Source: Streptosporangiaceae bacterium
Lineage (GTDB): Bacteria; Actinomycetota; Actinomycetes; Streptosporangiales; Streptosporangiaceae
DNA: 6,361 bases
Assembly: GCA_030043395.1 (NCBI GenBank)
Contig: JASHXW010000270.1
Span: 1 to 6,361, forward strand
Direction: 5' to 3'
A model generated the notes under the pieces. It was not told the origin of the DNA and ran no database searches. It saw only the letters and a program-made list of their open reading frames with translations. Positions 1-6,361 of this stretch are shown here, in pieces. Every line of letters starts with the position of its first letter. The first letter of the stretch is position 1. A program made the translations under genes and the position numbers.

Positions 1-323
1 TCGCCGAGGAGGCCCTGAGCGAAGTTGTCGTCGCTCTTGGCTACATCATCGGCAAGCTTGGCGGGGCCCCGGACGGCAGCTCGGTGCTGATCAGGCTCAC
101 CGGGCCGATCACCAGGGATCTGCCGGTCGTGGTCGACGGCAGGGCGAAGGTGGTGGAGTCGATCGAGGGGGAGCCCACCACCAGCCTGACGATGTCCTCG
201 TCGCTGTTCCTTCGGCTGGCTGGTGGCCGCGAGGACGCCGAGGTGGCGCTCACCCGGATCGAGATCAGCGGCGACGCCGAGCTTGGCAGGAAGCTGGCGA
301 CGAGCCTGGCTTACACGATCTGA
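1..323 (+). CDS. Mycothiol-dependent maleylpyruvate isomerase (MDMPI) family protein, C-terminal part
   Basis: Partial gene: the frame is open from base 3 and ends at the TGA at 321-323, giving 106 visible residues. The start lies outside the window. The visible part resembles the C-terminal, SCP2-like domain of mycothiol-dependent maleylpyruvate isomerase-family proteins. The family-like signatures are VLIRLTGPITRDLPVVVDGR, then LTMSSSLFLRLAGGRED, then [25 protein letters not shown] ending (ISGDAELGRK plus a closing AYTI). Family members are cytosolic; the characterised ones use mycothiol as cofactor, but the metal-binding histidine residues lie in the N-terminal DinB-like half, which is not visible, so substrate and activity cannot be judged. 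A GTG at 84 could be misread as a start, but the upstream codons continue the same domain. The gene converges on the transporter at 311-1573 and their 3' ends overlap by 13 bp. The family call is from recognition of the sequence pattern, without a search. Confidence 0.82.
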   Translation, partial: AEEALSEVVVALGYIIGKLGGAPDGSSVLIRLTGPITRDLPVVVDGRAKVVESIEGEPTTSLTMSSSLFLRLAGGREDAEVALTRIEISGDAELGRKLATSLAYTI

Positions 324-1573
324 GGGCTGTCCTCGCCGACGAATCGCTGCTGCCTGACTCCGGCGGTCTCCGGCGCGAGCAGCCCGGCCAGCGCTGCCGT
401 AGCGAGAACGCTGGCCGCCACGGCGAATGCCGCAGTGTAGGAGATCGAGTCGACCAGGAAGCCGACAGCAACCGGTCCTGCGACAGTGCCGAGGTCACCG
501 GCCATCTGGTACGAGGCGACGATAGTCGCGCCCTGGCCGGTACCCTCCCCGGGCCTGGCCATCCGGCCGATGATGTCGCCGATCATCGCGGACGGCGCGA
601 CGTCGAGGAAGCCGGAACCGATGCCGAGCACGGCCATCGAGCTCAGGAAGCCCCACAGGCCAGGCAGCACGGCCAGCATGATCATGCCGCCTGAGCAGAT
701 CGCGCAGCCGGCGACCACCAGGGGCCGGCGTCCGAGCGTGTCCGCTACTCGCCCGGCGGGCAGCAGCGTGGCGGCGTTCAGTGCGGCGACCACCCCGAAT
801 CCGACGCCGGTCCACGTCGCCGACTGGTGCAGTACCGCGCGGACGAACAAGGGGACTATGGCGGTCCGCACGCCGAGCACGGCGAACCCTTCGGCGAGGT
901 TGGCCGAGGCAGCGGCCAGGTACGCCCGGTTTCGCAGCGCGCCTGCGATCTGCCGGAGCGCTCGGGCAGACTGCTCGCTCGAGCTAGCCCGCTGGCGTGG
1001 CCCGTTGTGCAGCACCAGCACGGCGATGGCTGTGGGCGCGAGGAGCATGGCGCCGTATATGAAGAACGGCGCGCGCAGCGACCATGCCGCGACTAGGCCG
1101 CCGATCGCCGGGCCGCTGATCCCGCCGAGCAGGAACCCGCCCGTGTACAAGCCGCTGGCTCGCCCGCGCAGCTCGCCTGGCACGCTGCGCAGGAGCAGCG
1201 TCTGGCAGCTGACGCCGAACATGGCCGATCCGAAGCCACCGATTCCGCGCAGCACGATGAGCTCGGCAAAGGAGCCGGAGAGCCCGGCTAGGACGCTGCT
1301 CACCGCGACGATCAGCAGGCCGATGGTCATCGTCCTGCGTTCCCCGAGCCGGTCGACAAGGCGCCCGGCCGGGAGCGCGCCGACGATCCGGACCAAGGCG
1401 AACGCGCTGATCACGCTCGCTGCGGCGGCAGTGCTTACCCCGAACTGACGGGCGAACTCGGGGATGCACGGCGCCACGATCCCGTAGCCGAGCGCGACCG
1501 TGAACGCGACGGAGGACAGGATCGGAACCTCGCGTGGCAGGCCAGCGAACATCTGGCGAAGCGGGCGAGGCAC
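311..1573 (-). CDS. MFS transporter, 12-TM drug efflux (DHA1-like) type
   Basis: A 420-residue integral membrane protein of the major facilitator superfamily, near the usual length for 12-helix members. Helices fall roughly at residues 16-36, 49-68, 79-100, 104-125, 141-163, 168-188, 218-245, 253-273, 285-305, 308-330, 350-374 and 379-400, with a hydrophilic central loop around 190-215. MFS motif A is seen twice, as [11 protein letters not shown] (70-80) and, in the second half, [11 protein letters not shown] (274-284). An antiporter-type motif C ([10 protein letters not shown], 150-159) sits in helix 5 and favours proton-coupled export of a small molecule; a related GTVAGP is in helix 11. 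The substrate is unknown. The start chosen is GTG at 1573; ATG at 1552 (residue 8) is a real alternative, and neither has a clear Shine-Dalgarno sequence. The gene is divergent from the LAL regulator at 1654, so control by that regulator is plausible but inferred. Its TAA stop lies inside the convergent MDMPI gene. Confidence 0.9.
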   Translation of the reverse strand: MPRPLRQMFAGLPREVPILSSVAFTVALGYGIVAPCIPEFARQFGVSTAAAASVISAFALVRIVGALPAGRLVDRLGERRTMTIGLLIVAVSSVLAGLSGSFAELIVLRGIGGFGSAMFGVSCQTLLLRSVPGELRGRASGLYTGGFLLGGISGPAIGGLVAAWSLRAPFFIYGAMLLAPTAIAVLVLHNGPRQRASSSEQSARALRQIAGALRNRAYLAAASANLAEGFAVLGVRTAIVPLFVRAVLHQSATWTGVGFGVVAALNAATLLPAGRVADTLGRRPLVVAGCAICSGGMIMLAVLPGLWGFLSSMAVLGIGSGFLDVAPSAMIGDIIGRMARPGEGTGQGATIVASYQMAGDLGTVAGPVAVGFLVDSISYTAAFAVAASVLATAALAGLLAPETAGVRQQRFVGEDSPQIV

Positions 1574-1653
1574 AGCGGCATTCTGCCAGGCCAGGCCGAC
1601 AGTGGCCGGAGCGAGATAGGCAGAGTGTCCGATCCGGCTGGGATACTGGAAAG
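1574..1653. promoter_or_regulatory. Divergent intergenic control region between MFS and LAL regulator genes
   Basis: This 80-bp spacer must hold the promoters for both divergent genes unless one transcript starts inside the other gene. It lies between the GTG start of the transporter (1573, -) and the GTG start of the regulator (1654, +). I see no strong -35/-10 pair on either strand and no long palindrome. The best core-promoter candidate is GATACT at 1642-1647 for the + strand, listed separately. A shared short region is the main reason to suspect that the regulator acts on the transporter. Confidence 0.5.
1642..1647 (+). promoter_or_regulatory. Possible -10 element (GATACT) for a leaderless LAL mRNA
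   Basis: GATACT agrees with the actinobacterial TANNNT pattern at the important second A and last T, though not at the first T. Six bases separate it from the GTG at 1654, which is the spacing expected if transcription begins on the start codon itself. In keeping with this, there is no properly spaced Shine-Dalgarno sequence before that GTG: GGAAAG directly abuts it. No convincing -35 hexamer is visible around 1618-1624. This is a weak pattern call. Confidence 0.28.
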
Positions 1654-4638
1654 GTGCTGGGAATCGCGCGAGGCGAGCTGGTCGGCCGGGACGCCGAGGT
1701 CGGCTGGCTGCTTGGCGTGCTCGAGTCGGCCGCGGCTGGCCGGCCTGCGGTGGTGCTGATCGGCGGTGACGCGGGAGTGGGCAAGACCCGGCTGGTCACC
1801 GAGGTTGCCGGCCGGGCGCGGGACACGGGCTTCACCGTGCTGTCAGGCCGGTGCGCCCAGCTCGGCGACGCGGTGCCGTACCTGCCGCTTGCCGACGCCC
1901 TGCGCGACGCGACGACCGGGCCGGCACCCGGCGGCGCGCTGCTCGACGCGCTCGCGTCGCGGCCCGTGCTGTCCAGGCTGCTGCCCGACAGGAACGAAGG
2001 CCAGCCGGCTGGCGGCGACATGCCTGGCCTGGTCCAGCAGCAGCTCTTCGGAGCCGTACTGGGCATGCTCACCGAGCTGACGCAGTTCAGTCCGGTCTTG
2101 CTGATCCTCGAGGACGTGCACTGGGCTGACCGGTCGACCCGTGACCTGCTGACGTTCCTGAGCCGGATGCTGCATTCGGAGCGGCTCGCGGTCTTCGCCA
2201 CCTACCGCACCGACGACCTGCACCGGCGGCATCCGCTGCGGCCGCTGATCGCCGAGCTCCTCCGGCTTCCCGGGGTCAGCGCACTCGATCTCGGCCCGCT
2301 GGCGGCATCGGATATGGCGGAGCACCTGACCGCGCTGTCGCCTGGCCGGCTGGATGCCGCCACCCTGGACCGGATGATCTCCAGGGCGGAGGGCAACGCC
2401 TACTACGCCGAGGAGCTGCTCGCTGAATCCTCGGCCGGCTCGCAGCTTCCGGCTGGCCTGGCTGACTTGCTGCTGGCCAGGATGGAGCGGCTCTCCGAGC
2501 CGGCCCAGCAGGTGCTGCGAACGGCGGCCGTCACCGGACGCCAGGCCGACGACGAGCTGGTGCGGCAGGCATCCGGACTGGACGACGAGGTCTACGACGC
2601 AGCGGTGCGGGAGGCGGTCGCGCATCAGCTGCTGGTTCCGGACGGCGCGCAGGGCTACTCGTTCAGGCACGCGCTGCTTCGCGAGGCCATCTACGCCGAT
2701 CTGCTGCCGGGGGAGCGCACCAGGCTGCACGCCAGGCTGGCTGAGCTGCTCGCCGACGAACGGCGGCTCGCTGAAGTATCGGGCACCGCAGCTGAGCTAG
2801 CGCATCACTACCTGGCCAGCCATGACATCCCTGGCGCTTTCTGGGCATCGGTGCGCGCGGGCCAGGAGGCGGAGCGGATGGCCGCTCCTGCCGAGGCGCA
2901 CAGCCACTACGACCAGGCGCTGTCGCTGTGGGAACGGGTCCCTGATCCGCAGGAGCTTGGCGGGATCGGTCGTGGCAAGCTCGCGCTGCGTTCGGCTCTG
3001 AGCGCAGCCGACGGCGGTGACCTGACACGCGCCGCAGCACAGCTCAGGCGGCTGCTCGGCGACCTGGACCCGGACCGCGACCCGGTGCTGCTCTGCCGGG
3101 TCTATGAGCGGCTGGCGTACTTCCTGATCGACCTCGGCGAGGAAGATGCGGCCTCGGCTGCCGCCGAGGCCGCCGTCGACGTGCTGGCCGCTGACCCGCC
3201 TCGCTGGGAACGTGCCAGGGCATTGGCCACGCATGCGCGCACGCTGCTCTCGTCAGCCGATCACGAGCCAGCCAGGGCGCGCGCCAGGGAGGCGCTCGCG
3301 GCGGCGAAGGCTGCTGCCGCGCCCTGGGTGGAGGCTGACTCGCTGATCACGCTCGGCTTGATCAGCGAGCGGGAAGGCAAGATCGCCGACGCGATCGGGT
3401 TGTTCACCACCGCGCATCGCCAGGCCGGGCAGGCGAAGATGCTGGGCGTCGAGCTGAGGGCGGCCTTTCATCTCGCCAGGGTGCAGCTCGAGCAGGGTGA
3501 CATCGCAGCCGCCGCGCGGACCGCGCACGAGGGCACGGCGCGGGCCCAGGGGGCCGGCCTCGGGCTCGCTCAGTACGGCCTGGACCTGCAGTACCTGCAC
3601 TATCTCGCGCACTTCGCCGACGGGGCGTGGGATCACGCACAGCAGATCTCCGACGGGTTCAGCATCCGGGTGACCAGCGTCGGTGAGGCGGTGCTGTCCG
3701 CGATGGCTCTCTTCGTCGCGGTCGCCCGCGGCCTGCCGGTGGTCGCGGAGCGGCTGCGCTGGCTGGAGCCCATTTACCCGCGTGACACCTTCGTCGCTTA
3801 CCTCGCGTACGGCGTGCAGGCCGAGGACCTGCTATGGCGCGGTGACGCGCAGGAAGCGCTCGATCGCGCGCGCCGCGCGATTAGCGCGATGGAGGCCGTC
3901 GACGAGGGGTACCACGGGCCGTGGGTCATCCGCGTGGCGGCCGTAGGGATCGGGGCGCTCGCCGACGTCGCAGTGGCGGCCCGGGCCGCCGGTGACTCGG
4001 ACCAGGCGCTAGCCGCGGTCGGGCAAGCAAGGGAGTTGCTGCGGATCGCGGAGGACGGGGCCGCGAACCGGCGCTTTCCCGGGTTCGCGCTCGGCGTGGA
4101 CGGGCGCGGCTGGCTAGCCCGCGCGCACGCGGAGTGGAGCCGGGTCAGCGGCGTGAACGATCCGGCCGCATGGCGGGATGTCGTGCTCGCCTTCGGGCCC
4201 GGCTTTGTCTACGAGACGGCGAGGTCGCGCTGGCGGCTCGCCGAGGCGCTGGTTGAGGCCGGTGACCGGGAAGCGGCGAGGGAGGAGTGGCTGGCGGCCA
4301 CGCAGGCCGCGGCCGTGCTGCGCGCCGCCCCGCTACAGGCCGCGCTGGCCGACCTCGGCCGGAGGGCGCGTCTCGCGGGCGGTCGCGGAGGCACGGGTAG
4401 TGGCGGGCAGCACGACGGCTCCGGCGCGGGTGCTGCGCGAGGTCCGCTGGCCGGGCTGACCGAGCGTGAGCGCGAGGTCCTGCGGCTGCTCGCCGCCGGG
4501 CAGAGCAACAGGGAAATCGGTTCCGAGCTGTTCATCTCGCCAAAGACCGTCAGTGTCCACGTTTCCAACATCCTGGCGAAGCTGAATGCCGCGAGCCGTA
4601 CTGAAGCGGCCGCGATCGCGCACCGGGCTGGCATGTAG
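1654..4638 (+). CDS. LAL-type LuxR family transcriptional regulator with N-terminal AAA-like ATPase
   Basis: A 994-residue cytosolic DNA-binding regulator of the LAL class (large ATP-binding LuxR regulators, relatives of MalT). The N-terminal ATPase has a Walker A motif GDAGVGKT (residues 38-45), a Walker B region [11 protein letters not shown] (149-159) and a conserved ATYRTDDL (182-189). Residues about 375-900 are alanine-rich helical repeats of TPR-like character, the usual signal-sensing part, including the family-like [15 protein letters not shown] stretch (381-395). A glycine/serine-rich linker (about 909-931) precedes the LuxR helix-turn-helix (about 935-992), with [21 protein letters not shown] and [10 protein letters not shown] as the recognition-helix part. 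The GTG at 1654 is chosen because the conserved ELVGRDAE begins eight residues later; an in-frame ATG at 1534 would add 40 arginine-rich, unconserved-looking residues and overlap the transporter start. The inducing ligand is unknown. The nearest likely target is the divergent MFS gene, by position only. No TTA codon was noticed in frame. Confidence 0.92.
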   Translation: MLGIARGELVGRDAEVGWLLGVLESAAAGRPAVVLIGGDAGVGKTRLVTEVAGRARDTGFTVLSGRCAQLGDAVPYLPLADALRDATTGPAPGGALLDALASRPVLSRLLPDRNEGQPAGGDMPGLVQQQLFGAVLGMLTELTQFSPVLLILEDVHWADRSTRDLLTFLSRMLHSERLAVFATYRTDDLHRRHPLRPLIAELLRLPGVSALDLGPLAASDMAEHLTALSPGRLDAATLDRMISRAEGNAYYAEELLAESSAGSQLPAGLADLLLARMERLSEPAQQVLRTAAVTGRQADDELVRQASGLDDEVYDAAVREAVAHQLLVPDGAQGYSFRHALLREAIYADLLPGERTRLHARLAELLADERRLAEVSGTAAELAHHYLASHDIPGAFWASVRAGQEAERMAAPAEAHSHYDQALSLWERVPDPQELGGIGRGKLALRSALSAADGGDLTRAAAQLRRLLGDLDPDRDPVLLCRVYERLAYFLIDLGEEDAASAAAEAAVDVLAADPPRWERARALATHARTLLSSADHEPARARAREALAAAKAAAAPWVEADSLITLGLISEREGKIADAIGLFTTAHRQAGQAKMLGVELRAAFHLARVQLEQGDIAAAARTAHEGTARAQGAGLGLAQYGLDLQYLHYLAHFADGAWDHAQQISDGFSIRVTSVGEAVLSAMALFVAVARGLPVVAERLRWLEPIYPRDTFVAYLAYGVQAEDLLWRGDAQEALDRARRAISAMEAVDEGYHGPWVIRVAAVGIGALADVAVAARAAGDSDQALAAVGQARELLRIAEDGAANRRFPGFALGVDGRGWLARAHAEWSRVSGVNDPAAWRDVVLAFGPGFVYETARSRWRLAEALVEAGDREAAREEWLAATQAAAVLRAAPLQAALADLGRRARLAGGRGGTGSGGQHDGSGAGAARGPLAGLTEREREVLRLLAAGQSNREIGSELFISPKTVSVHVSNILAKLNAASRTEAAAIAHRAGM

Positions 4639-4671
4639 CCGGCTGGGCCCGGCGCTCCAGGAGACCGCCAC

Positions 4672-4782
4672 TCAGCCGCGCCGAGCGCGGCGTGCCTGAC
4701 GGGCACGCCGCGCCCGGACTGCCTGGACCTGAATGTCCCTGGCATGCTCGGCGGCCATCATGGCCATGAGCTCCGGATGCAT
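4672..4782 (-). CDS. Small arginine-rich protein, 36 residues, function unknown
   Basis: A short ORF with an ATG at 4782-4780, a TGA at 4674-4672 and a near-ideal ribosome binding site (GGGAGG, six bases before the ATG). The protein begins MHPELMAMMAAEHARD and ends in a basic tail VRARRARQARRARRG; it has nine arginines against three acidic residues (E4, E12, D16). It has no cysteine, signal peptide or membrane segment. It looks like one long helix with a methionine/alanine-rich first half and a basic second half, which might bind nucleic acid or a membrane surface, but that is speculation. Short actinobacterial ORFs that start MHPE/MHPD and end in Arg-Ala runs are familiar to me as unnamed hypotheticals, unverified here. 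It converges on the LAL gene with a 33-bp gap and lies 183 bp downstream of the sedolisin-lectin gene on the same strand. The ribosome binding site is the main evidence for translation. Confidence 0.62.
   Translation of the reverse strand: MHPELMAMMAAEHARDIQVQAVRARRARQARRARRG
4685..4713. terminator. Perfect 12-bp inverted repeat, candidate bidirectional terminator
   Basis: The arms GCGCGGCGTGCC (4685-4696) and GGCACGCCGCGC (4702-4713) are exact reverse complements around a five-base loop, TGACG. The stem starts 46 bases after the stop codon of the LAL gene, in the right place to end that transcript. Neither side has a T-run, so it would be a tract-less hairpin of the kind proposed for GC-rich actinobacteria, or simply a transcript-stabilising 3' structure. 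It lies wholly inside the coding part of the 36-residue ORF, where it encodes part of the Arg-Ala tail, so repetitive CGN/GCN codons may account for some of the symmetry. Confidence 0.42.
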
Positions 4783-4788
4783 GGGTTA

Positions 4789-4794
4789 CCTCCC
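4789..4794 (-). promoter_or_regulatory. Strong Shine-Dalgarno site for the 36-residue ORF
   Basis: Read on the minus strand the site is GGGAGG followed by TAACCC and the ATG, a six-base spacing. It is by far the best ribosome binding site visible at any start codon in this window, and it decides both the reality and the start of the small ORF. Confidence 0.6.
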
Positions 4795-4802
4795 GAAATC
4801 CG

Positions 4803-4819
4803 GGGACCGACCTGGTCCC
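4803..4819. repeat. Short inverted repeat GGGACC-N5-GGTCCC
   Basis: A perfect 6-bp dyad with a five-base centre (GACCT), lying 20-38 bases before the ATG of the 36-residue ORF. It could be an operator half-site pair or a small leader hairpin just before the ribosome binding site. In DNA this rich in G and C such a dyad can occur by chance. Confidence 0.3.
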
Positions 4820-4876
4820 GCGACATTCAGGATCGCCGTAAGGCAGCCGTTACCGCATCGGGAAGATGCCCTATCT

Positions 4877-4892
4877 CCGCGCCCGAGCGCGG
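4877..4892 (-). terminator. Weak candidate terminator hairpin after the sedolisin-lectin gene
   Basis: CCGCGC and GCGCGG form a 6-bp all-GC stem with a four-base loop, 73 bases after the TAA of the sedolisin-lectin gene in the sense of its transcript. There is no T-run after it. It could end or protect that mRNA, but it is short, and an alternative pairing of 4883-4888 with 4907-4912 would exclude it. Confidence 0.25.
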
Positions 4893-4965
4893 CTTAGACG
4901 CACGGGGCTCGGTAAGGCGCCACGAGAATCGCCAGCCGGACGCCGCTGACCGTGGACATGGTCGC

Positions 4966-6361
4966 TTAGTTGACGCCCCAGACCTCGCCTGCCTCGCCGT
5001 AGCAGTCCTCCTGGCGAAGGGCAGTGCCCGCTGGCCCGTTGTCGGGGTCAGCCAGGCAGCGGCCGGATTCCTCGTTGATCAGTTCACCGCCCGGGCCGGG
5101 CACCCAGAGCTCGCTGTAGTCGGGGCTCGAAGAGGAAGTGTCGCAGAAAGTAAGGACGATGGGCGTACCCGAGAGCAAGCTCTCCCTCCCGCTCAGGCAC
5201 ATTCCCTGCTCGGGTCCCTTGCTGGTCGAGATGGTCCCGTTCGGCAGCAGCAGCCACTGCTGGCTGCCCGCGCCGGTGCAGGCGGACACCTCTACCTTGG
5301 TGCTTGGGCTGGAAGGGCCGACTGGGTCGTCCAGGCACAGCGACGTGGCCGACACCAGGGGGCCGAGCGGCAGCCGCCAGCTCTGCAGTGCGGTGCCATC
5401 ACAGGACGCCAGGTCCGCTGCGGTGCCAGGAGCCACGCTCGCCACGGACAGGCACTTGCCGGCCGCGGCGTTGCCCAGCTCGCCAGCACCCAGGTACTGC
5501 CACTCCTCGCTCCGCGCGCCTTCGCAGGACGCAAGCACGCCATGAGATCCGGACAGGCCGAGGCACAAGCCGTCGATGTGCAAGGTCCCCGTGTCGTCGG
5601 GCCGCCCGTCGGAGCGATAGGTCCACTCCTGGCTCGCGTCGCCGCCGGTGCAGGTCTGGACGTCCACGGCCGCACCGACCCCGCCGCCACTGTCGTCCAG
5701 GCACGACGACCCGTTCCGCAGCCGGACGACGGACGGCGCGCCGGCAGCCGCCAGCGACGGCGTGATCACCAGCATGAAGTGCGTGCTGCCCGTGACCGCC
5801 CCGTCCTTTGCCGTCACTGCGACCTTGAACGTGCCTGGAGTCCCGGCCGTCCCGGCGATCCTGGCGTCGGTCGAGTGCGCCACGGCCCTGACGGACAGTC
5901 CGGCTGGCAACCCGGTCGCGCTGTACCGGAGCCCGGAGACCCTTCGGGTATCGAATCCGGTGATCCGCAGCGAGAAGTGCGCGCCGGATCCGACATCCTG
6001 CGTTCCCGGGTCGATCAGGGTGACCAGGTGCGCGCCGTCGTCGGTGAACGCGGCGGTGCCGTCAGGCGTGCCGTTGCCGGTCGGCCCGTTATAGCCGCGC
6101 TCCCCGTTGCACAGGTACTGGCGGTAGGACTCGCACCTTCCGTTGGATCCGGTGGGGACGTCGAACAGGCTGCGAAGGTGCAGGTAGGGATATTCGGCCG
6201 GGTAGCTTCCCCTGGCTGGCGTCCCGGCCAGCGCGTAGACGCTCGTGATGATCGGCGTGGCCTCGCTCGTGCCGCCGAACTCGTTCCACCCCTTCGGCCA
6301 CAAGTTCGACGGGTACGTGTCGTACATCGCCACGCCGGTGTTGGGATCGGCGTCCGCAGCC
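4966..6361 (-). CDS. Secreted sedolisin-like (S53) protein with Ig-like module and two ricin-type beta-trefoils, N-terminus missing
   Basis: Partial gene: 464 visible residues ending at TAA (4968-4966); the frame is open through the right edge, so the GTG at 6333 is internal. Numbering here starts at the first complete codon (6360). Residues 1-105 match the end of an S53 serine peptidase: ADADPNTGVAMYDTY, the nucleophile motif FGGTSEATP with Ser32, and SVYALAG. The Ca-site region follows (Asp67-Val68 to GYNGPTGNGTPDGTAAF), with Asn91 where family members usually have Asp; Cys76 and Cys84 are probably disulfide-bonded. Residues about 114-200 look like a putative Ig (He_PIG-like) domain, with the typical ATGLPAGLSV. 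Residues about 212-464 contain six ricin-type repeats, i.e. two trefoils. Each has a CL-x-x...C pair (220/237, 266/279, 303/320, 342/361, 388/406, 436/453) and a QxW or ExW motif (Trp 246, 287, 328, 369, 419, 461). Paired cysteines indicate an exported protein. The lectin part likely targets the enzyme to glycans. The ligand, and whether the peptidase is active, are unknown. Confidence 0.85.
   Translation of the reverse strand, partial: AADADPNTGVAMYDTYPSNLWPKGWNEFGGTSEATPIITSVYALAGTPARGSYPAEYPYLHLRSLFDVPTGSNGRCESYRQYLCNGERGYNGPTGNGTPDGTAAFTDDGAHLVTLIDPGTQDVGSGAHFSLRITGFDTRRVSGLRYSATGLPAGLSVRAVAHSTDARIAGTAGTPGTFKVAVTAKDGAVTGSTHFMLVITPSLAAAGAPSVVRLRNGSSCLDDSGGGVGAAVDVQTCTGGDASQEWTYRSDGRPDDTGTLHIDGLCLGLSGSHGVLASCEGARSEEWQYLGAGELGNAAAGKCLSVASVAPGTAADLASCDGTALQSWRLPLGPLVSATSLCLDDPVGPSSPSTKVEVSACTGAGSQQWLLLPNGTISTSKGPEQGMCLSGRESLLSGTPIVLTFCDTSSSSPDYSELWVPGPGGELINEESGRCLADPDNGPAGTALRQEDCYGEAGEVWGVN

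Larger units (their letters stand above)
4783..4965. other. Intergenic stretch with several short inverted repeats
   Basis: These 183 bp separate the stop of the sedolisin-lectin gene from the start of the small ORF, both on the minus strand. Apart from the ribosome binding site at 4789-4794 I see no gene here. Three compact inverted repeats are present: GGGACC/GGTCCC (4803-4808 and 4814-4819), GCATC/GATGC (4855-4859 and 4865-4869) and CCGCGC/GCGCGG (4877-4882 and 4887-4892). A wider pair, CCGAGC (4883-4888) with GCTCGG (4907-4912), competes with the last of these. The region probably carries the end of the upstream transcript and the promoter and leader of the small ORF, but no clear -35/-10 pair could be identified. 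Confidence 0.5.

Noticed and set aside
486..1448. 320-codon open frame on the + strand, antisense to the MFS gene
   Set aside because: Its Pro/Ser/Arg/Ala-rich composition is typical of the strand opposite a GC-rich gene. The opposite frame has clear MFS motifs and transmembrane helices.
1534..1653. Upstream in-frame ATG that would extend the LAL protein by 40 residues
   Set aside because: The extra residues are Arg/Gly/Gln-rich, do not look like a LAL N-terminus, and would overlap the first codons of the divergent transporter.
984..2201. 405-codon open frame on the - strand covering the MFS/LAL junction
   Set aside because: It crosses the divergent promoter region and both real genes, shows no domain, and has low-complexity Ser/Arg/Pro composition.
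1843..2730. 295-codon open frame antisense to the LAL ATPase region
   Set aside because: It lies opposite well-conserved Walker motifs and has no recognisable domain of its own, so it is a frame shadow.
3863..3881. Perfect palindrome ATCGCGCG-CGC-CGCGCGAT inside the LAL gene
   Set aside because: It encodes an ordinary Asp-Arg-Ala-Arg-Arg-Ala-Ile helix in the middle of the repeat region. CG-rich Arg/Ala codons produce such symmetry readily, and nothing around it suggests a site.
4209..4745. 178-codon - strand frame running from the small-ORF region into the LAL 3' end
   Set aside because: It is antisense to the LuxR helix-turn-helix, out of frame with the small ORF, has no ribosome binding site and is of low complexity.
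6331..6333. GTG as the start of the sedolisin-lectin gene
   Set aside because: The nine codons upstream to the window edge continue the conserved S53 sequence (ADADPNTG), so the true start is outside the window.

Overview
The window is GC-rich, with codons mostly ending in G or C. It carries several hallmarks of a mycothiol-producing, secreting actinobacterium (Actinomycetota): the end of a mycothiol-dependent maleylpyruvate isomerase-family gene, a large LAL-type LuxR regulator, and a secreted sedolisin-like protein with ricin-type lectin repeats. The genus cannot be fixed from the sequence alone.

Layout, left to right. Bases 1-323 (+) hold the 3' end of an MDMPI-family gene. It converges on, and overlaps by 13 bp, a complete 420-codon MFS drug-efflux-type transporter (311-1573, -). 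An 80-bp divergent spacer (1574-1653) separates the transporter from a 994-residue LAL regulator (1654-4638, +), which has an N-terminal ATPase, a long helical middle and a C-terminal LuxR helix-turn-helix. The regulator converges on a 36-residue, arginine-rich small ORF (4672-4782, -). This ORF has a near-ideal ribosome binding site, and a perfect 12-bp inverted repeat lies in its 3' half. A gene-poor stretch (4783-4965) with several short inverted repeats follows. The last gene (4966 to beyond 6361, -) is the C-terminal part of a secreted S53 (sedolisin-like) protein followed by an Ig-like module and two ricin-type beta-trefoils.

How the parts may work together: the divergent MFS/LAL pair looks like a regulator and target sharing one short control region, but this is inferred from arrangement only. 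The MDMPI gene and the sedolisin-lectin gene have no evident functional tie to that pair. The small ORF lies on the same strand as, and 183 bp downstream of, the sedolisin-lectin gene, but its own ribosome binding site and the hairpin-rich gap suggest it may be a separate unit.

No RNA gene, CRISPR array, insertion sequence or attachment site was recognised. The most interesting items are the small ORF with its embedded palindrome and the lectin-fused sedolisin with a changed calcium-site residue. I did not find convincing evidence for a wholly new multi-gene system.
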